Below, piece by piece: positions 1 to 9,377 of a stretch of DNA of 64,000 nt (its first letter is position 1; each line of letters begins with the position of its first letter). The notes below the pieces were generated by a model, which saw only the letters and a list, made by a program, of their open reading frames with translations, made no database searches and was not told the origin of the DNA. Source of the stretch: Cylindrodendrum hubeiense. Taxonomy: Eukaryota; Ascomycota; Sordariomycetes; Hypocreales; Nectriaceae. The position numbers and the translations under genes were made by a program. Location: assembly GCA_014621425.1 (NCBI GenBank), contig JAANBB010000204.1, positions 1-64,000 of the forward strand. The letters are read 5' to 3'.

Positions 1-1548
1 CGGCTGTCCATTTTCCGCCATCGCCCACCAACAGCACGCACCAATGCGGTGGCACACACACACAGGGACGCTGTAGGCTGTAGCACGGGCAGATACAGCG
101 GGCAGATACAGCGCGGGCACCCACTGCGGGCACCCACCCACTGCGCCGCGCGAGCGACACGCGCAACGCACCGCCCACACGCTGCCCTGGGCGATGCCAT
201 TGTCGCTGCAACGCCACCAGAGCGTCGGGTCTCGATTTAGCGGGCGGCTGTCGCTGGGGATCTGGTCGTGTGCTGTTGACCACCTGCGTGTCTCTGCCGC
301 CTCTGCGGTATCTGCTGTCTCTGGACCATCTTAATTCATCCCGTCTTCTAGTGTCGTCTTGCTGCTTGCTCCGTCCCTCGCCGTGTTGTACGCCCCGGCT
401 CTGCTCCCATCTGGTTACCGTGCTCCACCATCCGTATCCATCATCGTCATCAAGGCCCGCTGCCGTTCGCCGACTGTCGCTGTCCGTAGCCTGGCCGCCC
501 CCCCTCCCCTCCCCTGCTGACCCTTGCTGCTGTTTGTGACGGCACTGCCCGCCTAGCTAAAAAAACGTTACCCCACATCGAGCTTGCTTTCCAGGTTGCT
601 TTGGGCGTGTGAGCACTGAGCGGGCGGCGTGTGGGTTGCGGGTTGCGGGTTGCGGGTTGCGGGTTCTGTGTTGTGGGCGTGTGTGTGGCGGTCGACGCTT
701 CTCCGCGACTGGAATCTTTTCCTTTGCGGATCCAGCTATCTCTTCCTCTCGGAATCCTAACACTCCCTCAACCGATCCTCAGCTTCCTCCAGTGAATGCC
801 CTGTCTCTCGTCGCAAGCCGCCGAGATCCCTCCCAGCACCTGCTGCCTGCCGTTGTCTTGATCGTCAACCGTCCGTTTGCTGCAATCGCATCCTCTGCTT
901 GCCTCTGGCTCCCGCTCTGGCTCTTGGTAAGCCACTCCCACCGTCTTTCCTCCCGCCTTTGTCGCCGACCACGCTCGCTCACAGGCTCGAAAAGTCTACC
1001 GTAACACCCTCGCGCAAACGCCCTCGGACGACCGACCTCTACGCTCACGCGATCCCGACAAAGCCCCGTGTGCGACGACAAAGCCGTCAACCCCGACCTG
1101 GCATCTCCGACCTGCAAGCGTGATAGCTACTTGCGGGTGGACATCTCTCCCACCTTGCGGCCAACAGCCCCGAGCTGCCCTTCAACCATCGCAACGACCG
1201 CCCTTGCATTGCCTGCGAACGCTACCTACTACTGCGTATTTTAGATATCGAGTCCAACGTCATCCCACCCGACATAGTGGCCTGGTTGTCACAGCGTGGG
1301 CGATCCCGCCCCCAACCCGCCCGAACAGAGCATGACCGGTCCCCGCTCTCATTCCTCTATCCAGCTCGCTCGCCCGCGCGTCTTCTAGTGCCCATTGACG
1401 AGGGTCAACCCGAGCGAGAAATACGCCAACCCTGGCGTTTTGGTGCAGCTGCGGCTGACAGCTTGCTGGAGGGAGGCTATAGACCGCCTTGCTGCTGGCG
1501 CATCAACGTCGGCGCTCAGGAACCTCAGCCTTCGTACGGCCTGTGACA
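1..1548. other. Upstream region and long pyrimidine-rich leader
   Basis: No gene can be supported here. The first 200 bases are low-complexity with short duplications (GGGCAGATACAGC and GGGCACCCACTG units). The rest is C/T-rich, which is common in promoters and long 5' untranslated regions of filamentous fungi, and it probably carries the promoter and leader of the F-box gene that follows. Open frames on both strands are compositionally biased and lack recognisable domains. Confidence 0.6.
633..665 (+). repeat. Heptamer tandem repeat (GGGTTGC)n
   Basis: Four copies of a 7-base unit GGGTTGC followed by GGGTT, giving five GGG runs separated by four bases. It lies about 0.9 kb upstream of the F-box gene start. 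Such a G-run array could form a G-quadruplex; that is inference. Confidence 0.8.
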
Positions 1549-4536
1549 ATGAGGCGGGCCCGCTCCCCGAGCTCGCCCTCGCCCTACCGGGCGCTGGCCC
1601 ATCACCAACAAGCCACGGGCGCTGGCACTTCATCTGATTCTGTCTCACTTATTCGATCTTTCAATGTCGAGAACAACCCTGCTCGGCCCGTGCGGCCTTC
1701 GCCGCTCACGGCATCTACCATTCGCGATATGCCCTTGGACCTTGTTGACCGGATGAGATCTTTTCCTCTTTTCATGTCCGCCCCAGAGGCCTTCCTTGTT
1801 GCCATCGGAAACAACCTAAAGCCCCAGGTACATGGCGCGAATGACCATATCGTCACCGAGGGCGATGACGCAAAGGCCATGTATTGGCTGGTCCGCGGCG
1901 TCGTCGCCGTCACGTCTCGCGATGGCGAGGCCGTTTATGCGGAACTGAAACCTGGCGCCTTCTTCGGCGAAATTGGTGTTCTTATGCAGATGCCGAGAAC
2001 AGCCACCATCGTCGCCCGGACAAAGTGTTTGCTCCTCGTTTTGAAGAAGGAGGACTTGCAGGCGGTTTTGCCTGCATTCCCGGACATGGAGAAGGCGATC
2101 CGCGAAGAGGCGCAAGAACGTTTAAATGTCCTCAAGAAACGACGCCAAGAAGGCGGCCATTTGCTAAAGTCCCCTACAATGGACTATGTGGCTCGAGAAA
2201 TTGCTCCTGGTGAGGTGTCGACAGGAGAGAGAGGCGCCATTAAGGATGGCGCTGTGATTAACTCTAAGAAGAGGAAGTCCCCAAGCCCTGGCATTATCGA
2301 AGATCCCGCGGCTGGCAGCGCCTTGGGCAGTGGATTGGTTAACATTCGCAAGACTCTGAAAGAGCTCCCTCTCTTTTCCACGCTTCCTGCAGATATCCTG
2401 CACTTCCTTGGGCTGAGCGTACAACCTAAGACGTACACACCATTTACAGACATTGTCCGGCAAGGTCTTCCCGGAAATGAAATCTTCTTCATTGTGCGCG
2501 GTGAAGCAGAAGTGATTCACGACGAGCCTGCCCAGGCCATCAGCGGATCAATCCAAAGGAGACCACGGTTAAAAGCTGGCCAATATTTTGGAGAGGTTGC
2601 GAGCTTGGGGCTGTCTCGTGGTCGAACCGCCACAGTGAGATCTATTACCACGGTCGAGTGTCTCATGATTACTGGCAGTGTTCTTGACGAGCTATGGAGA
2701 CGATGTCCCCCAGATATTAAGTCTCAGGTCGAGGACACTGCACGCCTGCGATTGCAAACACAAAACGACGATATCGACATGATGGATGTAGGCGGAAAGG
2801 CGAAAGCAAACAAATCTGATCCTCCAACTCCGACGACACCAACACGAGGTTCATTACCTGGCCTTACCTTCTCTACTCCATCAAAACCTAGCTCCCCAGT
2901 CAAAGAAGATTCGGGCATGGAGCCAAAGGACCCGGATCCATTCCTGAGTGTCAATATGGAGAACCTCAGGAACCGTCGACGTCATTCACTGGCTCCGCCA
3001 ACCCCCCAGAGCGAGGGCTCAGCACCGATGAGCAATGGAGTGAGATCTCGATTAGCAGAGATAACGCCCATCAAGTTTGCCTTCTCCCAGTCTCCCCCGC
3101 CAGATGATCCAGAGGACCTTCCAGCCAAGCGAGTCAAGGTTTTGCCTCGGCGGCCTCTTACATTGAGCAAACCTGTTCTCTCTGACGAGATTCTGATATA
3201 CATCTTCAACCACGTCGATATCGGAGAGATCTTTCGCCTGCGTCTCGTAAGCTCACATTGGCGTAAACTCCTCACCACATCCCCCAAGGTTTGCCAGTAC
3301 GTGGACCTTTCAATTTACAACCGCACAATTACCGATGAGATTATCATCAAGGTTCTTGCACCTTTTGTGGGAACTCGGGCGCGGACGATAGACCTCAACA
3401 ACTGTTTCCACATTACGGACGAGGGATTCGCCGCTCTATGGCGCAAATGCGGCAAAAATGTAACGCATTGGAAGATGAAGTCGGTTTGGGATGTCTCAGC
3501 CAACCAGATCTTGGAGATGAGCGAGACCGCCAAGGGTCTCGAGGAGGTAGACTGGAGCAATTGCCGCAAGGTTGGGGATAATCTACTCGGTCGTGTGGTT
3601 GGATGGGTTGTGCCCGATCCTCCACCAGCAGCAAGCAAGCAGGTTGTCATCTCAAGCTCGAATTCTAGGTCCAAGAACAAGACCCAACAGCAACAACAGA
3701 AGGCGCAAAATATGCCCCCTCCAGGAACAGTCATCGGATGCCCCAAACTGAAGCGGCTGAATCTTTCCTACTGCAAACACATCACAGACCGGTCAATGGC
3801 TCACCTCGCTGCCCACGCATCGAACCGCATAGAATCCCTCTCGCTCACCCGCTGTACCTCGATCACAGACGCTGGCTTCCAGTCGTGGGCCCCCTTTCGA
3901 TTCGAGAAGCTCTCTCGACTTTGTCTTGCGGACTGCACGTACCTGTCAGACAACGCAGTTGTAGCTCTGGTAAACTCGGCAAAGAATTTGACGCATCTCG
4001 ACTTGTCATTCTGCTGCGCTCTCTCAGACACAGCAACGGAGGTCGTGGCTCTCCGCCTTCCCAAACTCCGAGAACTGCGCCTAGCATTCTGCGGAAGTGC
4101 GGTTAGTGATGGGAGTTTGGAAAGCGTAGCGCTTCACTTGAACGACTTAGAGGCACTTAGTGTCCGTGGCTGCGTCCGGGTCACAGGCAGAGGCGTGGAG
4201 AATGTTCTCAATGGCTGTGGACGACTCAATTGGATTGATGTGAGTCAATGTCGCAATTTGGAGGGATGGCTACGAGCAGGTGGAGTCGCAAGCTGGGGTT
4301 TCGACGACCGAGCTGGCAACCCCCCGGCCGGGAGCGTGTCTAGCGAGAGCTCATCAGAGGAGGGTGTGTCACTCGCCGGAGCATTCGAGGAAGAAGCCCG
4401 GGTGCCCAAGACGATGAGTGTTGCCATGTTGACGACACAGAGCTTCATGCCGCGGTCTGCATTTGGGCTGAGGATGAGAAGGGCCAGACGGCCCGTTAGA
4501 TTTGTGATTGAGAAAGGAGTTGGTGGTTTGCGGTGA
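1549..4536 (+). CDS. Cyclic nucleotide-binding / F-box / LRR protein
   Basis: Single-exon protein of 995 residues if translation starts at 1549, just after a stop-rich leader; an in-frame ATG-less extension reaches 1489. Two cNMP-binding-like domains lie at about residues 72-190 and 270-395. Both keep a phosphate-binding-cassette core: FFGEIG...PRTAT in the first and YFGEVA...GRTAT in the second. A charged, proline-rich linker follows. An F-box is at about 537-585 (LSDEILIYIFNHVD, then LRLVSSHWR), and cysteine-containing AMN1/Skp2-type leucine-rich repeats run from about 595 to 914 (LDLSFC, LRLAFC). F-box proteins recruit substrates to SCF ubiquitin ligases through Skp1. Fusion to two cNMP modules suggests ligand-gated substrate selection, which is inference. 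Family assignment is strong; ligand binding is untested. Confidence 0.88.
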   Translation: MRRARSPSSPSPYRALAHHQQATGAGTSSDSVSLIRSFNVENNPARPVRPSPLTASTIRDMPLDLVDRMRSFPLFMSAPEAFLVAIGNNLKPQVHGANDHIVTEGDDAKAMYWLVRGVVAVTSRDGEAVYAELKPGAFFGEIGVLMQMPRTATIVARTKCLLLVLKKEDLQAVLPAFPDMEKAIREEAQERLNVLKKRRQEGGHLLKSPTMDYVAREIAPGEVSTGERGAIKDGAVINSKKRKSPSPGIIEDPAAGSALGSGLVNIRKTLKELPLFSTLPADILHFLGLSVQPKTYTPFTDIVRQGLPGNEIFFIVRGEAEVIHDEPAQAISGSIQRRPRLKAGQYFGEVASLGLSRGRTATVRSITTVECLMITGSVLDELWRRCPPDIKSQVEDTARLRLQTQNDDIDMMDVGGKAKANKSDPPTPTTPTRGSLPGLTFSTPSKPSSPVKEDSGMEPKDPDPFLSVNMENLRNRRRHSLAPPTPQSEGSAPMSNGVRSRLAEITPIKFAFSQSPPPDDPEDLPAKRVKVLPRRPLTLSKPVLSDEILIYIFNHVDIGEIFRLRLVSSHWRKLLTTSPKVCQYVDLSIYNRTITDEIIIKVLAPFVGTRARTIDLNNCFHITDEGFAALWRKCGKNVTHWKMKSVWDVSANQILEMSETAKGLEEVDWSNCRKVGDNLLGRVVGWVVPDPPPAASKQVVISSSNSRSKNKTQQQQQKAQNMPPPGTVIGCPKLKRLNLSYCKHITDRSMAHLAAHASNRIESLSLTRCTSITDAGFQSWAPFRFEKLSRLCLADCTYLSDNAVVALVNSAKNLTHLDLSFCCALSDTATEVVALRLPKLRELRLAFCGSAVSDGSLESVALHLNDLEALSVRGCVRVTGRGVENVLNGCGRLNWIDVSQCRNLEGWLRAGGVASWGFDDRAGNPPAGSVSSESSSEEGVSLAGAFEEEARVPKTMSVAMLTTQSFMPRSAFGLRMRRARRPVRFVIEKGVGGLR

Positions 4537-5247
4537 TACGGGAGTAATGTTGCAGGCATATTTTCTGGAGGCCGGAGTCTTTGAGGGCTGCATGAGAGCA
4601 TAGGGACTGTACAGCATCGGCGTCACAAGTCATGAAGAGCACTGCTTTGCTTTGATGGGATTCATGTTGGGACTTTGTGTGAATAGCGAGCAGGAACATG
4701 AATGGTTGGTTGATTCATCTTTGTGGTTGCTGTGCAGGTGCACCGCATTGTAGGAGGAAGGGACCTCCATTACATCCATGACAAGATACCCCGATGAAGC
4801 TGCAGCGGAAGCTGAACCATAATAGCGCACATAGTAATCTTGAACCAAAGCATCTATTGGAAAGAAACGTGTGGAATATTTTCGTGCGCACTTACTACAC
4901 AGGTCAGATGCAGCCGTGAAGTTCTCGTCGCTGCTCCGGGATACGTTTCGGCTGCTACAGTTAAGTCCGAGTGCGATCCGCTGGAGTTTGGGGTCTTTTC
5001 GGGGCGCGCAGCCCGTCCGCTGACCAACTGAGTCACCAAGAGACGCCGGAAAATTCCACCGAGTTCCAACACGTGACGGCGGACTTTGCCAAGCTCCACT
5101 CCCGCATCAACGTCATGCTCTCCGCCTCGGGATCCTCTGCACTTATTATACCCGGTCGCCGTCGACTTCTCATTCCCCCCGCACAATTGTTTCCTTTGTC
5201 CAACACGCAACCACATCACAACCCGCTTTGCAGCGTTCCGCTCGACC
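4537..5247. other. Intergenic: terminator of F-box gene, promoter of GHITM gene
   Basis: No gene seen. It should contain the 3' end of the F-box gene and the promoter of the downstream Bax-inhibitor-like gene. CT-rich sequence and an AT-rich TTATTATA stretch near 5140, about 100 bases before the ATG, could be the core promoter. Confidence 0.5.
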
Positions 5248-6353
5248 ATGTCGTTTACGCTCACCGTTCGCCAGGGGCCTGCGCGCCTCGCGCAGCGGCT
5301 ACCCCAGCTCTCTAAGACGGCCCTGCGATCTGCCGCCCCCGTCCGAAACTTCCACGTCCCGGCCAAGCCGACCGCGGGCTTCTTCACCTCGCGCATCTCG
5401 TCGGCCACCACGCGAAGCACCTTCCATCGATTCGGCGGCTCCGGCGCCCGCTCATACTACCAGGAGTCTGCGCAACAGGGCCAGCAGGCCGCTGCGGCCA
5501 GCCAGACGACGACGCGCAAGCTGCTTGTGGGCGGTGCCATCTTTGGCGGTACCCTCGTTGCTATCAATGCCGTCTTCAACCGCGAGACCCGTGAGGATGG
5601 CGGCATGCCCATCTACGAGCGCGAGTACCTCAACAACACATTCCTGCACACCGGCCTGGGAATCGGAATCATCGCCTTGACGGCCCGCCAAATGGTCCAG
5701 ACCGGCTTCGTGTACCGAATTATGGTGACCAACCCTTGGGTTGTCGGCATTGGTGGCCTTGCGCTCAGCTTTGCGACCATGATTGGCACCCGATCCATCA
5801 GCCCTGACAAGTAAGTATCAGATGCGATTCAAGGACGCAAGAACAACTGATGCTAACAATTCGCAGCTATATTCCCAAGTACGCCATGTGGACTGCCTTC
5901 AACGCCACCCAAGCTGCCTTCGTTGCCCCTCTCATCGCCTTCGTTCCCGGTGTCCTACTCGCCCGCGCTGGTCTCTACACTGTTGCCATGATGGGTGGTC
6001 TGGCTATTGTTGGCGCCACTGCTAAGCAGGAGAAGTACCTATACATTGGCGGTCCTCTCCTAGCAGGTGCTGCCATCGTCGCCGCTTCTGGTCTCGCCCC
6101 CCTCCTCATCCCCGCCACTGCCATCCGAACTCTGGCCTTTACTGAGAGCATCTGGCTGTACGGTGGTCTCGCCGTATTTGGCGGCTTCACCCTGTACGAT
6201 GTCCAGAAGGTGCTGTACCACGCCCGCCTGGCCCAGGCTGGCGCCATGCGCCGCGACCCCGTCAACGAGAGCATCTCGCTCGAGCTGGACTTCCTCAACA
6301 TCTTCATCCGCATGGTCCAGATCTTGATGCTGCAGCAGAACCGACGGAAGTAA
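5248..6353 (+). CDS. Mitochondrial Bax-inhibitor-1 family protein (GHITM/TMBIM5-like)
   Basis: Two exons, 5248-5810 and 5867-6353, joined across a 56-bp intron (GTAAGT, branch GCTAAC, CAG), giving 349 residues. The first 90 or so residues are rich in Arg, Ser and Ala with almost no acid, as in a mitochondrial presequence. The remainder is about seven hydrophobic segments of the BI-1/UPF0005 family, with the C-terminal part reading LYDVQKVLYHARL followed by a final helix and RRK. In animals this family member (GHITM/MICS1/TMBIM5) is in the inner mitochondrial membrane, affects cristae and cytochrome c retention, and acts in calcium/proton exchange. The fungal role is inferred. The start was chosen because it follows the CT-rich leader and begins the presequence. 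Confidence 0.85.
5811..5866 (+). other. Intron of GHITM gene
   Basis: Donor GTAAGT, branch-site TGCTAAC at 5851-5857 and acceptor CAG. Splicing joins AA to C to make an Asn codon and continues the membrane protein in frame. Confidence 0.9.
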
Positions 6354-6730
6354 ATGAGGATGACGGGCTGTTTGGAATAGATGGCGAAGAACGCATGTAT
6401 TATTTTGGCGAAAGGGATAGTGTTTGAAAGAGGCTAATCTCCTCTCCTTGGTCTGGCCAGAGTTGCCTGTGGGCAATAAATGCCCACATTTTGTAGTGCA
6501 TAGGGATATACCAAAAAAAATGAAGAACTCCCAAAAACATATTGATTGCTGGTGTCATAAATTGATCATTGTTAAATGTGAATTTCAATCTTGATTCCGC
6601 TGAATACATTGCTGTCTGCTACCGGCTTGAGCTTTCTCATCATTGTTCTGCCACATTGTATCATATCGACAGTGTCCTCTGCTATGCAATTACCCATTTT
6701 CCTCTTCGTTCATAACGAGGGCATCACCAA
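6354..6730. other. Convergent intergenic region
   Basis: The 3' ends of the GHITM gene (plus strand) and the msrA gene (minus strand) face each other. AT-rich stretches with AATAAA-like signals (e.g. near 6477) fit polyadenylation sites. No gene seen. Confidence 0.5.
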
Positions 6731-7403
6731 TTACTCGAGCGGCGGGAACGGCCTCAAGAAGTGACTAGGGCACTCATAGCCCGAGGGGTTGTTGTTTAGG
6801 TACAGTTGGTGGTACTCCTCGGCACTCCACCACTTGCCGGCGGGGGCGACTTCAGTGACGATGCCGTTCTTCCACCACTGGGCGTTGACCTTGGCGGTAA
6901 CCTCGCGCGCGATCTTCTCCTGCTCCTCGTCGTGGAAGTAAATGGCGGAGCGGTACTGCGTGCCGGTATCGGGGCCCTGCTTGTTGAGGGTGGTGGGGTC
7001 GTGCATCTTGTAGAAGAACTCGAGGAGCTGGCTGTAGGAGACTTTCGCGGGATCGAAAATGATTTGCGCGCCTCGGCGTCTGCAAAGGGTCAGTTAGTCA
7101 AGTAAACTCGGAGGAAAATGGGGGGAACACACGACCAGTCTTTCCACCGCAGACGGCGCGGTAGGCCGGGTTTTCTAGGTCGCCGCCGATGTAGCCGACC
7201 TTTGCGTCGATAAGGCCCTTATCGGCAAAGTGCTTGCGGTAGAGGTGCTCGGTGCCCCAGAAGCAGCCGGCGGCAACAGTGCAGCGCTGCGCGTTGGCGG
7301 GGATGGCGGGGGATGCGCCGGCGTCGGGGGCGATGGAGAGCATGGCGGATTGGGTGGACGGGCGCACGAGGCGGGCGAGGAAGGGAGGGAGTGAGAATGG
7401 CAT
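6731..7403 (-). CDS. Peptide methionine-S-sulfoxide reductase MsrA, apparent frameshift
   Basis: Minus strand, exons 7133-7403 and 6731-7079 with a 53-bp intron. MsrA reduces methionine-S-sulfoxide in proteins. Exon 1 carries the catalytic GCFWGTEHLYRK (nucleophilic Cys) and the CGGKTG segment. Exon 2 carries FFYKMHDPTT, GTQYRSAIYF, EEYHQLYL and the C-terminal resolving-Cys region GYECPSH. Splicing at the consensus CAG gives the family motif GHAEA, but one base later the frame is wrong, and QIIFDPAK and everything after it is in the next frame. Exons total 620 bases, one short of 207 codons. A missing base near 7071 in GCGCGC explains this. A weak GAG acceptor would restore frame but would remove the catalytic Glu. 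An intact protein would be 206 residues; an in-frame Met at residue 21 is an alternative start. Confidence 0.85.
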
Positions 7404-9377
7404 ATTTGGCGATGACCTTTGGGGAGTTGTGTGTGGTTGTGGTTTTTTGAGTGGGCTCGATGGGAGTATAAATGTTGGCGACGGATAGTCGGGGAAGCGG
7501 GGGTGCTTGCTGGGTTATCTGAATGGATTGCGAGCTTGTCGGGAATGTGAGACTGGGAAATTGACGGAAGGCAGCTGGGCGGGAAGACAAGCAAGTTATA
7601 TTCAGCGAGGCAATTCAGCGAGGCAATTCGGCGAGGCAGTGCAGCGAGGCAACTCAGCTTAGCTTCCAGGTTGAAGGAGAAGAGGTTTCGAAGCTCCGTC
7701 GAACTTGACAAATCCCGAGGGGCTTCCCTGCGTCACCTCGGCCGCTGATGACGATATAAATTAGGGCGCTTTGGGGAGCGAATTGCCCTTTTCGGGCGTG
7801 GTTCAGCGGGGGAGGCTTTCGGGGGCGCTATTGGCCATTGGCGGGGTGGCAGGGCTGGCCCCTCCTCTGCACGTCTTTGGAATCAATGTCCTGCGGCATG
7901 GCGGGGGCATGAAACAGTCGCGGCGCAGCGCATTTTCTGTAGGCGCTGTAGAGGGAGCTATTGGGGAATTTGGAATCAGCGAGGCTTGTGAGATATGACG
8001 TAGAGACTTTGGGGTCGTGCTCTGTGGCTGAGCGCCGCTATCCGTGCCTTGCCAAGGAGCAGTGTTCTGGCCCATGAGGCGCTATGAGGGAGGCTTCGAC
8101 GTGACAAATAGCGGGGATGTAGCTTGAATCCCGGGCCGTTTGAGCCCTGTCACGCCGCGAAGTGTAATAGCTCACCGATAGCTCCCCCAATTATACATGA
8201 TTCCATTTCGGATTGCTGGAGGAGCTTGATGAAGTGAAAGCAACATCCCGGAACTGGTATAAGTCATAATTTAGTTCCCATGTGTGCGGTCCGCTCCCCG
8301 GTTGGCGAAGGGGGTAGCCAAGTCTGGCCTCGCATAAGTCTCCCGTCTAGTCCACACGAACAAATGCATCCGCGGCGTAGTTGTATCCCTGGCTGTGCAC
8401 CCCTGTACGTTGAACTTGCCGAGAGATGCTGTCTTCCTCGTGGCTTTGATCCCGGGCAGTCCGGACCCGGGCGTTCGGCTCAAGCGGGGCACCGCCGCCC
8501 GGGGTTCGGATGCAAGCCCACCTTTGTGCAGGATGAACTGTCTGGGTGAGCATTTCTCCAGATCAAGAGGTACGGAGAAAGGGTTCCGGACAGCCCGAGT
8601 TTGAAGAAGATGTGAATGATTCTGACTTATTGCACAATGAGGAGCACATCCGGAGGGAGCTCCTGTTGTTTTAGCAACGGGGATGGTCTTATTCGGGTCA
8701 AGTTAACCGGACTATGAGCAAGGGTTCACAAAGCAAAGTAAAGAATATTGGAAGTACCTATAGTGCGAATTTTGTGAGCAATTGTCTTGGGATTGTTGAA
8801 ATACTCTCAGAACTGGTGACACCTTGCACATGGCAGATGACGGACGCGGCCGAGGAAGACCAGATTGGACTATCAGCCGCCGTGCATGCTGCGTGCATAA
8901 TGTGGAATATAAACCCCAACCGCCAGAACGATCCTTTGAGCAGAGCGCACCTGAAATCCCCAACATTGAATGAATGTGGTGAACCCCTGCAGCCACAAGC
9001 CCATCGTTGCCTCTATTATCAGTTGATGGGAGCATCGCAGCATCTGCTGCCACCCTGCGCACCCTGTATTTCGGCCAACTTCCGAGTCGATATCTCCCCC
9101 TCACCGAGGACGCTCTCTCGGCCGTGTTAATCCCATGCTCTACCAAGGCATTGGCGTTGATCTCTGGGCGCGGAGGCGGTGTTTTAAGGACGACGCGGAT
9201 CCCCTCGGTATGCTTGACTCCTCTCCCCCCTTCCCTCACGCTCGTCGCTGCGCTTCCCTGCTGCACCTGTTCGTGATAAGACGGCCTCGCTGAGCCAACT
9301 GCGCCTCGCGATTGAGCCCAACCCGGTATCATACCGCTGACGGGGCCCCAGAAATGAAACCCTAGACGGCTGCCATC
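7404..9377. other. Divergent intergenic region between msrA and amidohydrolase
   Basis: About 2 kb with no gene I can support. It contains the leader and promoter of msrA (minus strand) and the promoter of the amidohydrolase (plus strand). A 259-residue open frame on the minus strand (8712-9491) has no recognisable domain, overlaps the amidohydrolase start and looks fortuitous. Confidence 0.5.
7603..7654 (+). repeat. Four 13-bp tandem repeats
   Basis: Four consecutive copies of CAGCGAGGCAATT, the last two slightly diverged. They lie about 200 bases upstream of the msrA start codon, on the promoter/leader side. Confidence 0.85.
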
